Source: an uncultured Marinilabiliaceae bacterium
GTDB lineage: Bacteria > Bacteroidota > Bacteroidia > Bacteroidales > Marinilabiliaceae
Direction: 5' to 3'
DNA: 50,618 nt
Assembly (NCBI GenBank): GCA_937920475.1
Contig: CALEUX010000107.1
Coordinates: 1-50,618 of the forward strand
A program made the position numbers and the translations under genes. Every line of letters starts with the position of its first letter. Positions within the stretch are counted from its first letter, which is position 1. A model generated the notes under the pieces. It ran no database searches. It was not told the origin of the DNA and saw nothing but the letters and a program-made list of their open reading frames with translations. Positions 1 through 8,354 of the stretch are shown in pieces.

Positions 1-139
1 TGCTTACTTTTTTTTGCTGCAGTGGAGCGAAGCGGATCATGAATGCCATTGAAAGAAAACATAAATGAATAAAAAAAGTAATCCCGATTCATCGGGAGAG
101 CACTTAAACGAAGAATGTATTTTTTACCGGACAATAGTG
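1..139 (+). repeat. Left arm of long terminal inverted repeat
   Basis: These 139 bases are the reverse complement of 50478-50615. The only difference I find is one extra T in a T-run (8 at 8-15 here, 7 in the other arm). The match ends sharply at 139 (ending ACAATAGTG), and the flanking bases beyond it are unrelated. The arm contains a short palindrome, CCCGATTCATCGGG, at about 83-96. A sharp shared boundary beside different flanks is what the terminus of a repeated mobile element looks like. No transposase can be read within the arm, so that identity is inference. Confidence 0.9.
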
Positions 140-221
140 AAAAACAATATAAAATAAATTACCCATTTAATTTTATATGTAACTTTCGGAACTAAAAAGT
201 TTTAAACACAAAGTCAAAAAT

Positions 222-229
222 TATATTTG
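222..229 (+). promoter_or_regulatory. Putative -7 box for the S41 protease gene
   Basis: TATATTTG fits the Bacteroidota -7 consensus TAnnTTTG. The -33 element is poor (only a T-run near 200-203). If real, transcription begins near 236 and leaves a leader of about 80 nt before the start at 316. That argues against the upstream ATG at 244. Confidence 0.35.
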
Positions 230-315
230 CACATTCACCTTTAGTGGCAACAAGCCTAAACCTTGTAAGAAAAAGGTGCACTATATGTCCAACCATATTC
301 ATAAATCATCTGCAG

Positions 316-1713
316 ATGAAAAAACGATTGTTTTTTTTAATTATTATTTCACTGATAGCACTAATCCATCCATCATGTGAAAAAAGCGACGGAAGTTTCC
401 CTTCTTCAAAAACACTTACTGTTAATAAGTTTATATACGACTATATGACCGTTGCATATTTCTGGAATAAAGATATGCCTCAAATCGACTATAAACTGGA
501 AAAAGACTCGGAAGAATATTTTTATAAACTATTGAAACAACCTGACGATAAATGGTCGTTTATAATTGATGACATAGATGCTTTAATGGCTTATTTTGAA
601 GGCGTTCAAAAGACTTATGGATTTTCGGTTCAGCCTTATCGTTTAAAACCAGGAAGCAGTCAGGTTATATTTTTAGTTGAATACGTTTACAAAAACTCTC
701 CGGCCGAAAATGCAGGTTTAAAAAGAGGAGATATTTTTTACAAGATTGATGGGCAGATTATTAACGATACGAATTTTCGCTCTTTAATATCAAAGGATAA
801 TATGGTAATTACCCTGGGTAGGACAGATAATTCGGGAAATATGATTGAACTAAGCCCGAAGATTTCTATATCATCAGTAGTTATGAATTTACATCCTGTA
901 GTTGCTTCTGCCATTTTGGACGTATCGGGAAACAAAGTTGGTTACCTGGCCTATACAGCTTTTATGGATAATTACGACTCTGCCCTCGACAACCGGTTTA
1001 AAGAATTTAAAATGGCTAACATTAACGATTTGGTACTTGATCTCAGATACAATGGTGGTGGGGATGTTTCCTCGGCGCAAAAACTATCGGCATTAATCGC
1101 CCCTTCTTCAGCTATTGGCTCTGTATTTATAAAAGAAACCTGGAATGAAGAAATGACAGAGTATTTTAAAGAAGAAAATGGTGATAAGCCAGATTTATTT
1201 CTTATTAAGTTTGAACCCCAACAACACAATCTAAACTTATCTCGGCTGTTTGTTTTAACAACATCCGGAACAGCCTCGGCCAGTGAGATGGTTATTTATG
1301 GATTATCGCCATACATGGAAGTTATTCAGATTGGAGAAGAAACCCATGGAAAATATTATGGTTCGGTAACATTTTATGACACCAGGAAAAGACACAAATG
1401 GGCCATCCAACCAATTGTGATGCGATCAGAGAATGCAACCAACAATATTGATTATTCAAAAGGATTACCCCCGACAAAAGAATTAACTGATAACAATTAC
1501 AATGCTCAATTGGGCGATCCCGAAGAATATTTTCTATCAGCGGCATTATACAAAATAGCAACCGGAGCATTTCCGGACACTGACCTTAAAACATCATCCA
1601 TAAGGTTGATCCAGATTAAAGGATTTAAAGATTCGGTTGACCCGCTTCGCAATACTATGTTATTTAAAACGCCCAAAAACTTAAAATTTCCATTAAAGGA
1701 AAATGAGGAGTAG
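316..1713 (+). CDS. S41-family (C-terminal processing) peptidase, lipoprotein
   Basis: A secreted serine protease of the CtpA/tail-specific family, predicted to be lipid-anchored in the cell envelope. The frame is open from an ATG at 244, but the Met at 316 is chosen because it starts a lipoprotein signal (MKKRLFF..., hydrophobic core, then HPSC with the lipid-acceptor Cys). Counting from 316, a PDZ-like segment covers roughly residues 100-180 (SPAENAGLKRGDIF). The S41 core follows, with DLRYNGGG near 242-249, the nucleophile region TSGTASASE (Ser321) and Lys346 in ETHGK. The 25-residue Ser-Lys spacing matches the catalytic dyad of CtpB-type enzymes. The protein is 465 aa, normal for the Bacteroidota lipoprotein S41 group. 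The gene stands alone, tail-to-tail with the Mla-type operon. The substrate is unknown. Confidence 0.88.
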   Translation: MKKRLFFLIIISLIALIHPSCEKSDGSFPSSKTLTVNKFIYDYMTVAYFWNKDMPQIDYKLEKDSEEYFYKLLKQPDDKWSFIIDDIDALMAYFEGVQKTYGFSVQPYRLKPGSSQVIFLVEYVYKNSPAENAGLKRGDIFYKIDGQIINDTNFRSLISKDNMVITLGRTDNSGNMIELSPKISISSVVMNLHPVVASAILDVSGNKVGYLAYTAFMDNYDSALDNRFKEFKMANINDLVLDLRYNGGGDVSSAQKLSALIAPSSAIGSVFIKETWNEEMTEYFKEENGDKPDLFLIKFEPQQHNLNLSRLFVLTTSGTASASEMVIYGLSPYMEVIQIGEETHGKYYGSVTFYDTRKRHKWAIQPIVMRSENATNNIDYSKGLPPTKELTDNNYNAQLGDPEEYFLSAALYKIATGAFPDTDLKTSSIRLIQIKGFKDSVDPLRNTMLFKTPKNLKFPLKENEE

Positions 1714-1756
1714 CAATAGCTTTAGAAAGTTAATAATAACTGTTGAAATTTTATAT

Positions 1757-1894
1757 TAAGACATTAGGCAGATAAACGTGTCCCGGTTTATAGGAATAAG
1801 CCATAAAGATACTATGACATCTTTAAAGTAGTATAAATCTTTTCTATCGTTCTTAGACCTAAACTTCTGAAATATAAATTCATACAGTTACTTA
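1757..1894. repeat. Dispersed fold-back repeat, copy A
   Basis: This intergenic element shares a left block (AGACATTAG.CAG...ACGTGTCCCGG, about 1759-1805) and a right block (TAAATTcATACAGTTACTTA, about 1874-1894) with copy B at 33365-33553. It also shares the right-end block with copy C. The reverse complement of its right half contains AGAAGTTTAG, which is the left-arm sequence of copy B, so arms of the family are mutually inverted. It lies between the convergent S41 and mlaF genes. Confidence 0.6.
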
Positions 1895-1901
1895 GAATTG
1901 A

Positions 1902-2663
1902 TTAAACAAACCCTCCATCTTCTTTAATTTTCTTAAAGAATTTGGAAGCAAAAATAAAGTCATTCAATTCTTTGTTGGTGCTTTTTAGTATCTCTTTATT
2001 GGAACCCTCCCAATATTTCTCACCCTGGTAAATAAAAATGATATGCTCGCCTATCCCAAGCACGGAGTTCATATCGTGAGTATTTATTATGGTGGTAATA
2101 TTATACTCTTTGGTTATTTCCTGAATAAGTTCATCAATAACAATAGAAGTGCGGGGGTCGAGGCCGGAATTGGGCTCATCGCAAAACAGGTATTTCGGGT
2201 TTAGAGCGATGGCCCTGGCAATGGCAACACGCTTTTGCATGCCACCACTAATTTCGGATGGATATAAATGATTAACGTTCTCCAGATTCACTCTCTTTAA
2301 ACAAAAGTTTGCCCTGTCGCGCCTGTCTCTTAAACTCATTTCGGTAAACATGTCCAACGGGAACCTGACGTTTTCTTCTACAGTTAAAGAGTCGAACAAT
2401 GCCGATCCCTGAAAAAGCATTCCTATTTCCTGCCGAATCAGTTTTTTTTCTTTACGCGACATCCGGTTAAAATTGCGCCCATCATAAAGAATTTCACCTG
2501 AATCAACTTCATGCAAACCAACCAACGATTTAAGAAAAACGGTTTTCCCTGAACCACTTTGGCCGATAATCAGGTTCGTATTCCCCTTTTTAAAAATGGC
2601 ACTGATATCTTTTAATACATCATTACCATCGAAGGATTTATTGATATTTACGACTTCAATCAT
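1902..2663 (-). CDS. ABC transporter ATP-binding protein, MlaF-like
   Basis: ATPase subunit of an MCE-type phospholipid transporter that moves lipids between inner and outer membrane. The 253 residues carry a full ABC cassette: Walker A GQSGSGKT at 34-41, Q-loop FQG near 84-86, signature SGGMQ at about 139-143, Walker B YLFCDEP ending at the catalytic Glu near 163, the SGLDP D-loop and the H-loop NTHD near 194. The variant signature SGGMQ, rather than SGGQQ, is characteristic of MlaF/Mkl proteins. Its start overlaps the stop of the upstream permease gene by 4 nt, so the two are translationally coupled. No MCE/MlaD substrate-binding gene follows, because an oppositely oriented gene comes next. 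Confidence 0.88.
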   Translation of the reverse strand: MIEVVNINKSFDGNDVLKDISAIFKKGNTNLIIGQSGSGKTVFLKSLVGLHEVDSGEILYDGRNFNRMSRKEKKLIRQEIGMLFQGSALFDSLTVEENVRFPLDMFTEMSLRDRRDRANFCLKRVNLENVNHLYPSEISGGMQKRVAIARAIALNPKYLFCDEPNSGLDPRTSIVIDELIQEITKEYNITTIINTHDMNSVLGIGEHIIFIYQGEKYWEGSNKEILKSTNKELNDFIFASKFFKKIKEDGGFV

Positions 2664-3400
2664 GCCAAAAGTAGTTGAGTTAGAATTAAATTAAACAACA
2701 GTATCTGCACGCTACTTACAACTACAGCTTTTGTACTGGAACGACCAACTTCAAGAGAACCTCCTGTGGTATAATAACCCCAATAACCTGAAATTGTGGT
2801 AATTAAAAAAGCAAAAACGACTGCCTTAATCAACGAATAAGTAACATAAAAAGGGATAAAAGCATATTGAATCCCATAAATAAACTCTGCGGAAGGAACC
2901 TCTCCGGTGACACTACCTGCCATCCATCCGCCAAAAATACCAATGCCCATACTCATAAGTACTAGGAATGGATTTAAAACAACAAGCGCCACAACTTTGG
3001 GTAAAACAAGAAAACTTGCTGAATTAATGCCCATAATATCCAACACATCAATCTGCTCAGTCACTCTCATGGTTCCAATTTCTGATGCAATGTGTGACCC
3101 AACCTTGCCTGCCAAAATTAAACTTACAATAGTTGAAGAAAATTCAAGCAGGATAGAATCTCTTGCTGCAAGTCCAATTGTATATCTTGGTATTAAGGGC
3201 ATTTCAACATTATAGGCGGTTTGAAGAGTTATAACAGCCCCCATAAAAAAAGAAATAATAGCCACAATACCCACCGAACTCAATCCCAAAGCATCCATCT
3301 CCCTGATTATTTGATTCAGAAAAATTTTATGCTTCTGGGGCTTTCCAAAAACCCTTTTCAGGAATATGGCATATCTGCCAAAATGAAACAAAACACGCAT
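2660..3400 (-). CDS. MlaE-family ABC transporter permease
   Basis: Inner-membrane permease of the same MCE-type lipid transporter as the adjacent ATPase. At 246 aa with several hydrophobic helices it has normal MlaE length. The conserved central region LAGKVGSHIASEIGTMRVTEQIDVLDIMG is the MlaE/YrbE hallmark, where the cytoplasmic coupling helix contacts the ATPase. It is the first gene of a two-gene operon. A plausible promoter lies 14 bases upstream of the ATG. I infer that it works with an MCE protein encoded elsewhere. Confidence 0.88.
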   Translation of the reverse strand: MRVLFHFGRYAIFLKRVFGKPQKHKIFLNQIIREMDALGLSSVGIVAIISFFMGAVITLQTAYNVEMPLIPRYTIGLAARDSILLEFSSTIVSLILAGKVGSHIASEIGTMRVTEQIDVLDIMGINSASFLVLPKVVALVVLNPFLVLMSMGIGIFGGWMAGSVTGEVPSAEFIYGIQYAFIPFYVTYSLIKAVVFAFLITTISGYWGYYTTGGSLEVGRSSTKAVVVSSVQILLFNLILTQLLLA

Positions 3401-3413
3401 GGTTATTTTTTTT

Positions 3414-3444
3414 CAAAAATAGTAAGTAAATTTAGTTGAAGAAA
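3414..3444 (-). promoter_or_regulatory. Putative promoter of the MlaE/MlaF operon
   Basis: Read on the minus strand, TTTC (3441-3444), 19 nt, then TATTTTTG (3414-3421), which fits the Bacteroidota TTTG-N19-21-TAnnTTTG pattern with one change in the -33 box. Transcription would begin only a few bases before the permease ATG, so the leader is nearly absent. Confidence 0.4.
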
Positions 3445-3587
3445 AACAAATTGAAGAAAAGCAATTATTATAATGCCTTTCGACCCAAATATTGACCAAT
3501 AACAGGTAAATTTGTGAATTGTAACCAAGATTAACTATTGGGTTATGTTAAAAATACGTTTATTTTAAAAGATTAAACCAACTATTA

Positions 3588-4673
3588 ATGGAAAATACTT
3601 ATTGTGTGATAATGGCAGGCGGAGTTGGGAGCAGATTTTGGCCACTCAGCAAAGCATCGGCGCCAAAACAGTTTCTTGATATTCTCGGAACAGGAAAAAG
3701 TCTGCTCCGACAAACATTTGACAGGTTTACTCCAATATGTAAGGCTTCAAATTTCCTGGTGGTTACAAGTTCTGAATATTTTTCGCAGGTTTTAGAGCAA
3801 ATTCCTGAGCTTAAACCCGAACAAGTCCTTCTTGAACCTTTTCGCAGAAATACTGCACCTTGTATTGCTTTTGCCAATTCGTTTATTCGAAGCAAAAATA
3901 AAAATGCCAGAATTGTAGTAACACCAGCCGATCACCTGATTATTAATGAGGATGAGTTTATAAAAGCCATTAATAAAGGGCTCGGTTTTGTTGAGAAGAA
4001 CAACGCGTTGCTAACATTAGGCATAAAGCCTCACCGACCAGAAACAGGTTACGGTTATATTCAGGTTGGTCAACATGCAGGTAAAGAATACTACTCATTT
4101 AATAAGGTTAAAACATTTACTGAAAAACCAACCCTTGAAATAGCAAAGGTGTTTTTTGAGAGTGGTGAGTTTTTCTGGAATTCAGGAATATTCCTATGGT
4201 CATTGAACGCCATTGATGATGCCTTTGAGAAAAATCTTCCAGAAGTTCAAACATTATTCAAATCTCTTGATGCAAAATTTGGAACTTCAGAGGAAAAACC
4301 TGCCATCCACGATGCTTATATTGAATGTCGGAATATTTCTATTGATTATGGCGTTATGGAGAAAGCAGACAATGTTTTTGTTCAAACAGTTAGTTTTGGA
4401 TGGTCCGACCTTGGTGCCTGGTCGTCACTTTATGAGTATTCGGCTCAGGACATTAATGGAAATGCTGTCATTTCTGGAAACTCCTTACTATACGATACCA
4501 ATGAGAGTATTGTAAATATCCCTAATGGAAAGGTAGCTGTAATACAAGGCCTTAAAGGATATATTGTAGTGGATTCCGGAGATGCATTACTTATTTGTCC
4601 TAAAAGTAACGAGCAGCAGATTAGGCAATTTACCAGCGATATTAAAACTGAATTTGGTGACGCTACGCTCTGA
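3588..4673 (+). CDS. Mannose-1-phosphate guanylyltransferase
   Basis: Makes GDP-mannose from mannose-1-phosphate and GTP, the cytosolic precursor for mannose, fucose and related residues in surface glycans. The N-terminal pyrophosphorylase signature GGVGSRFWPLSKASAPKQFL begins at residue 11. A TEKP motif (residues about 180-185) and FWNSGIFLW follow, both typical of ManC/RfbM-type enzymes. At 361 aa it matches the single-domain guanylyltransferase and lacks the cupin phosphomannose-isomerase domain of bifunctional enzymes. It is monocistronic, ending at the bidirectional terminator shared with gldN. Confidence 0.92.
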   Translation: MENTYCVIMAGGVGSRFWPLSKASAPKQFLDILGTGKSLLRQTFDRFTPICKASNFLVVTSSEYFSQVLEQIPELKPEQVLLEPFRRNTAPCIAFANSFIRSKNKNARIVVTPADHLIINEDEFIKAINKGLGFVEKNNALLTLGIKPHRPETGYGYIQVGQHAGKEYYSFNKVKTFTEKPTLEIAKVFFESGEFFWNSGIFLWSLNAIDDAFEKNLPEVQTLFKSLDAKFGTSEEKPAIHDAYIECRNISIDYGVMEKADNVFVQTVSFGWSDLGAWSSLYEYSAQDINGNAVISGNSLLYDTNESIVNIPNGKVAVIQGLKGYIVVDSGDALLICPKSNEQQIRQFTSDIKTEFGDATL

Positions 4674-4786
4674 TATAACAATAATTCAAATCTGAATTAA
4701 CACAAAAGAGGCTGTCTCATAAGTTTTTTTAAGGCTCTGAAAATTGAGTATTTGAAAAACTACTCGGGTAGGAGTACGAATAAAAA

Positions 4787-4822
4787 GAGGGTGTCTCTGA
4801 CTTTTGAGACACCCTCCTTTTA
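4787..4822. terminator. Bidirectional intrinsic terminator between ManC-type gene and gldN
   Basis: A perfect 11-bp stem GAGGGTGTCTC (4787-4797) / GAGACACCCTC (4806-4816) with an 8-base loop. It is preceded by an A-run and followed by CTTTTAT, so it can end transcription from both convergent genes. A half-copy of the same motif (GAGGCTGTCTC) lies at 4709-4719. Confidence 0.85.
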
Positions 4823-4856
4823 TATATCATAACTTAGAGAAAACCATTGAAATTAA

Positions 4857-5702
4857 CTAGAACTCCCAAAGATCGTGTTCAAAGGTAAATATTTCGCTGC
4901 GAATGCGGTTTGATTCCAACATGGCTTCAACACCAACAGCATATTCCTGAATACCTCTGTTGTTATAAACATTCGCCTCTTTAACTATATAACTACCAAA
5001 AAAACGCTTAATAAAGATATCGTCAAAAGAACGTCGTTGAGCATCATTGCCAGCATTAAATACTTCATGGCGGGCTAATAATGGACGAGCTTCAGGATAG
5101 TAAATCCAGAATGTTTGACGCTTGGTTATTTCCCCATTTTCGTTTACGAACTCGCGAATTGGACATATACCCAAAATACGAACATCTAATCTTGAATAAT
5201 TGCGGTCGAAGAACCAAACTTCTTTAACCAATATTTGCTTAACTTCATCACTACGTACATCCCTTTGGAAAATTACCTGTTCCATTCGGTTGCTGGCAGG
5301 GTTAAATACTTCCGTGGTATCCATGGTTGCCCCCATTTCCTGCTGAGCTTCTTCGTAACTAATACGGATTTTAAACTCATCATCAGATTTTGCCGAGAAG
5401 GCTGTTAATCCTTCATATTGAATGCCATGTAGCAACAGTCCAATCAAACTAAACCGATCGTCCATCCTGGTGGTAGGATAATACATTGGCAAATTCATCT
5501 TTTCCCTTAAGTCGATAATCCGCCAGACCCTTTTCGACCACATAATGTCAGCTTCGCGAATGGAAGGATACGGCACGGGCCTATGGTTTGCCATATGCTC
5601 TTTTACATAGATATTATCAAGTACATGTTGCGCTTCAACAGTAGCTGAAAATCCAAAGCCCAAAAAGGCCAGTGAAAGAAATGAAAAAAACAGTTTTCTC
5701 AT
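4857..5702 (-). CDS. gldN: Type IX secretion / gliding protein GldN (PorN)
   Basis: Periplasmic partner of the GldK lipoprotein ring in type IX secretion. The frame is open from an ATG at 5732, but the Met at 5702 starts a clean signal peptide (MRKLFFSFLSLAFLGFG... ending VEAQ), so that start is preferred (281 aa). The sequence after cleavage, with YVKEHMANHRPVPYPSIREADIMWSKRVWR and the repeated tyrosine/arginine-rich strands, is characteristic of GldN/PorN. It is the last gene of the porP-gldKLMN cluster, 53 nt after gldM, and ends at a strong bidirectional terminator. Confidence 0.93.
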   Translation of the reverse strand: MRKLFFSFLSLAFLGFGFSATVEAQHVLDNIYVKEHMANHRPVPYPSIREADIMWSKRVWRIIDLREKMNLPMYYPTTRMDDRFSLIGLLLHGIQYEGLTAFSAKSDDEFKIRISYEEAQQEMGATMDTTEVFNPASNRMEQVIFQRDVRSDEVKQILVKEVWFFDRNYSRLDVRILGICPIREFVNENGEITKRQTFWIYYPEARPLLARHEVFNAGNDAQRRSFDDIFIKRFFGSYIVKEANVYNNRGIQEYAVGVEAMLESNRIRSEIFTFEHDLWEF

Positions 5703-5755
5703 CGTTGTATGATTTAATTTAATCAATTTCAATTTTTAAAAGACGTAACTTGATA

Positions 5756-7303
5756 TTAGTCTATTGTTATGGTTATTGATCCCAGAGACCTTATTGTTCC
5801 ACCTGGTCCAACAGCCCTAATATTTTCAAAATATACTTTTTGTCCACGAGCAGTACCTCGTATCAATTCCTTTTGCCTATCAGTTAAAAGGTTGCTATCT
5901 GAAGTTTCTTCAACCTGATAACCTTGTCGAATGGTTGACACTGAAAACCTTGAAACCCTCCAGTTAAGGTCAAAGTCAAAACTTTCCATTTCCGCAACTA
6001 CACCCATCTGTGCAAGCAGTAACGCTTTATTCATGCTTCCTTCGCGAATACCTCCAATTTTCGCAATTGGGTCAGGAACTCGTTTGATCCTGAAAATCTG
6101 ACGACCCAGATTCTGATCGCGATTATTAATTTTTGCAGATACTGAAATAACTGACTCACCTCCTGACGATCCAGGATTGGGCGATACAATATATTGATTG
6201 CCTCTTTTTACAGCGCGTGCATTGGTAATATTGACACTCAAATTTTCACTTGGTACGCCTGGTACTGAAACCTCTACCGGATTTTCAACGCCTTCGTAGA
6301 AAACATTCATTTTAACCGGCGATATTACCACACTGGGTTGAGACACCAAGTATTCACCACTTATTCTGTAAGTACGCGGACTACCATCTGGACCCATTAC
6401 TGAAATTTCACCATCCCATTTTTGCTGTCCAACAGAAGTTGCTGGAATGCTTAAAATACCACGTCCTTGCCGTGTTTCAAGCTTTCTACCTCTTACTGTT
6501 ACTTCTGGATCCTGTGTTGTATCGCGGGCAGCCATCATTATTTCTGCATAATAAGTATCGCCAGCAATTACATAAGTTGACCGTGGCATTACCAGTGGGT
6601 CTACTTTATTGAACTTAAATGCGCCTTCGTCTAACTTAGTGTATAAGTACCTGATTACATCAGACTCCATATTTCGGGCTGCACTTTGCAACTGGCTCAT
6701 CATAGCCATAGAAGCCGATAACGGAAGGTATTCAAATTTTTGACTCTCCCATGTCTTTTTCACGTTATCCCTTACCGGAGGGTCAGCAGTAACCAAAGTA
6801 TTGATAATAGTATTTACCAATGCCGTATCCGACTCAACCATGCCCACCAAAAGCTCTCTGTATTTATTAATCCGATCTTTTAAATCAGTGCTTCTTCCAC
6901 CATTTCGCTCAGTGAGCATTATCTGACCAGCTACATCCGTATTATTGGTTGATGTATAATTATAAGGCGTGGCTTCCGGGCCATCAGCAGTTTTTACAAA
7001 TAGCTCCTTAAGACTCTCGATGTGCTTAACAAGACTATCAGCATTTGCTTTAATGATTTGTGCTTTGTCCCAGTTTTCTTTAACTTTTGATTCATTTGCA
7101 GATAATGCTGCATCAAATTCGTAATAGAGAATATTATTCTTTTTCTCTACAGATTCCTTTGCTTGCAAAATACTTTGGTCAACAAGGATAAAAGCACTTA
7201 ACAATTCGCCTGAAACGTTCAGCGCCAACATGGCCGTAAGAAAAAGATACATCATTCCGATCATCTTTTGCCTGGGCGTTTCGGGACAGTTACCACCACT
7301 CAT
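5756..7303 (-). CDS. gldM: Type IX secretion motor protein GldM (PorM)
   Basis: Inner-membrane-anchored rod of the type IX motor. It couples the proton flow through GldL to periplasmic movement and contacts the GldK/GldN ring. The N-terminus (CPETPRQKMIGMMYLFLTAMLALNVS) has the conserved Arg11 before a single transmembrane helix at about 14-36. A long helical and beta periplasmic region follows, with family motifs such as YVIAGDTYYAEIMMAARDT and IAKIGG. The length (515 aa) equals that of characterised GldM proteins. It starts 37 nt after gldL in the same operon. Confidence 0.95.
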   Translation of the reverse strand: MSGGNCPETPRQKMIGMMYLFLTAMLALNVSGELLSAFILVDQSILQAKESVEKKNNILYYEFDAALSANESKVKENWDKAQIIKANADSLVKHIESLKELFVKTADGPEATPYNYTSTNNTDVAGQIMLTERNGGRSTDLKDRINKYRELLVGMVESDTALVNTIINTLVTADPPVRDNVKKTWESQKFEYLPLSASMAMMSQLQSAARNMESDVIRYLYTKLDEGAFKFNKVDPLVMPRSTYVIAGDTYYAEIMMAARDTTQDPEVTVRGRKLETRQGRGILSIPATSVGQQKWDGEISVMGPDGSPRTYRISGEYLVSQPSVVISPVKMNVFYEGVENPVEVSVPGVPSENLSVNITNARAVKRGNQYIVSPNPGSSGGESVISVSAKINNRDQNLGRQIFRIKRVPDPIAKIGGIREGSMNKALLLAQMGVVAEMESFDFDLNWRVSRFSVSTIRQGYQVEETSDSNLLTDRQKELIRGTARGQKVYFENIRAVGPGGTIRSLGSITITID

Positions 7304-7340
7304 AGTTTAAATTTTGAATTAGTTGTTACCTGTGAATTGC

Positions 7341-8321
7341 TTATCTCTGTCCTCCCACATTCATGGCGCTAAGCATATTACCATAAATTGTATTCAATTC
7401 TCCCAATGTTTGCGACAGTTTTGCTACTTCGTTCTTATAAACTTCAACATCAGAGATAGATTGATTCATGTGCTGATTAATTACTCCCAAATCCTTTGTT
7501 AAGGCCTGAGATGCTTTAACCTGCTCATTTATATTCGAAATCTGAAGCTCGTAAACCGCATTAATAGCTGATAGATTCTTATTAGCACCAGCTAATTCTT
7601 CAGTATACTTTAATCCATCTGCTGATACTTTGTCAATTTGCTTCATCATATTTTGGCCTAATGCCTGATATGAATTAACGAGTTGCTCGCCTGATGCTTT
7701 CAACGAATCAACAAATCCTGCTCCTGTTGCCGATAAATCGTCGGCCAGTTTTACACCACTGTCGGTAACTGCTTTAGCTGTAGAAACATAGCTGAAAGAT
7801 AAAGCTTCGGATGACTGCTGAAGGTTTTGAGCAGCTTGAGACTGTACTGCTGACAATTCGCCAACAGACTGCGATGCGTGCTTCATAGTTTGTAAATACG
7901 CTTCAGTAGCCAGACTGGCATCACTCAAATTTGATAATTGGTAGGCGGTTTGAGATAGTTTCTTCAGTCCTTCTCCCAACTGCTCAACAGTGCTGTTATC
8001 GATTTGGCCAGCTTGAACTAATGTGTTGAGGCCAAGGCCACCGCCTCCGCCATAACCACCACCACCAACATTACGGGGTTCAAGGCCAACCAGTTCAGGA
8101 TAAACCAGACTCCAGTCGGGCATTTCATGTGGTGGTTCAAAAGCAGATAAAAAGAATATAATCGCTTCTGTTCCCAGACCTGCAATAAGCATATAACTGG
8201 CACCAGGTAAATGGAGAATTTTCCATAAAGCTCCAAGTATTACTACAGAGGCCCCAATGCCATATACTTTTGACATTATTTTCTTATAGGCGGGACTTGA
8301 AAAAAAACCACTTCCACTCAT
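7341..8321 (-). CDS. gldL: Type IX secretion motor protein GldL (PorL)
   Basis: Inner-membrane stator/ion-channel component that powers type IX secretion and gliding with GldM. Two transmembrane helices lie at about 18-35 and 42-60. The second contains Glu52 (GLGTEAIIFFLSAFEP), matching the membrane-embedded acidic residue needed for proton use in this family, and the first carries Lys34 and His37. A long cytoplasmic coiled-coil-like tail (about 105-320) follows. A glycine-rich linker at 86-96 (GGGGYGGGGGL) separates the channel from the tail. At 326 aa it is longer than the F. johnsoniae protein and closer to PorL. Confidence 0.94.
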   Translation of the reverse strand: MSGSGFFSSPAYKKIMSKVYGIGASVVILGALWKILHLPGASYMLIAGLGTEAIIFFLSAFEPPHEMPDWSLVYPELVGLEPRNVGGGGYGGGGGLGLNTLVQAGQIDNSTVEQLGEGLKKLSQTAYQLSNLSDASLATEAYLQTMKHASQSVGELSAVQSQAAQNLQQSSEALSFSYVSTAKAVTDSGVKLADDLSATGAGFVDSLKASGEQLVNSYQALGQNMMKQIDKVSADGLKYTEELAGANKNLSAINAVYELQISNINEQVKASQALTKDLGVINQHMNQSISDVEVYKNEVAKLSQTLGELNTIYGNMLSAMNVGGQR

Positions 8322-8354
8322 AATGTTTTCTTTTTGGGATGATGGGCTATAAAA

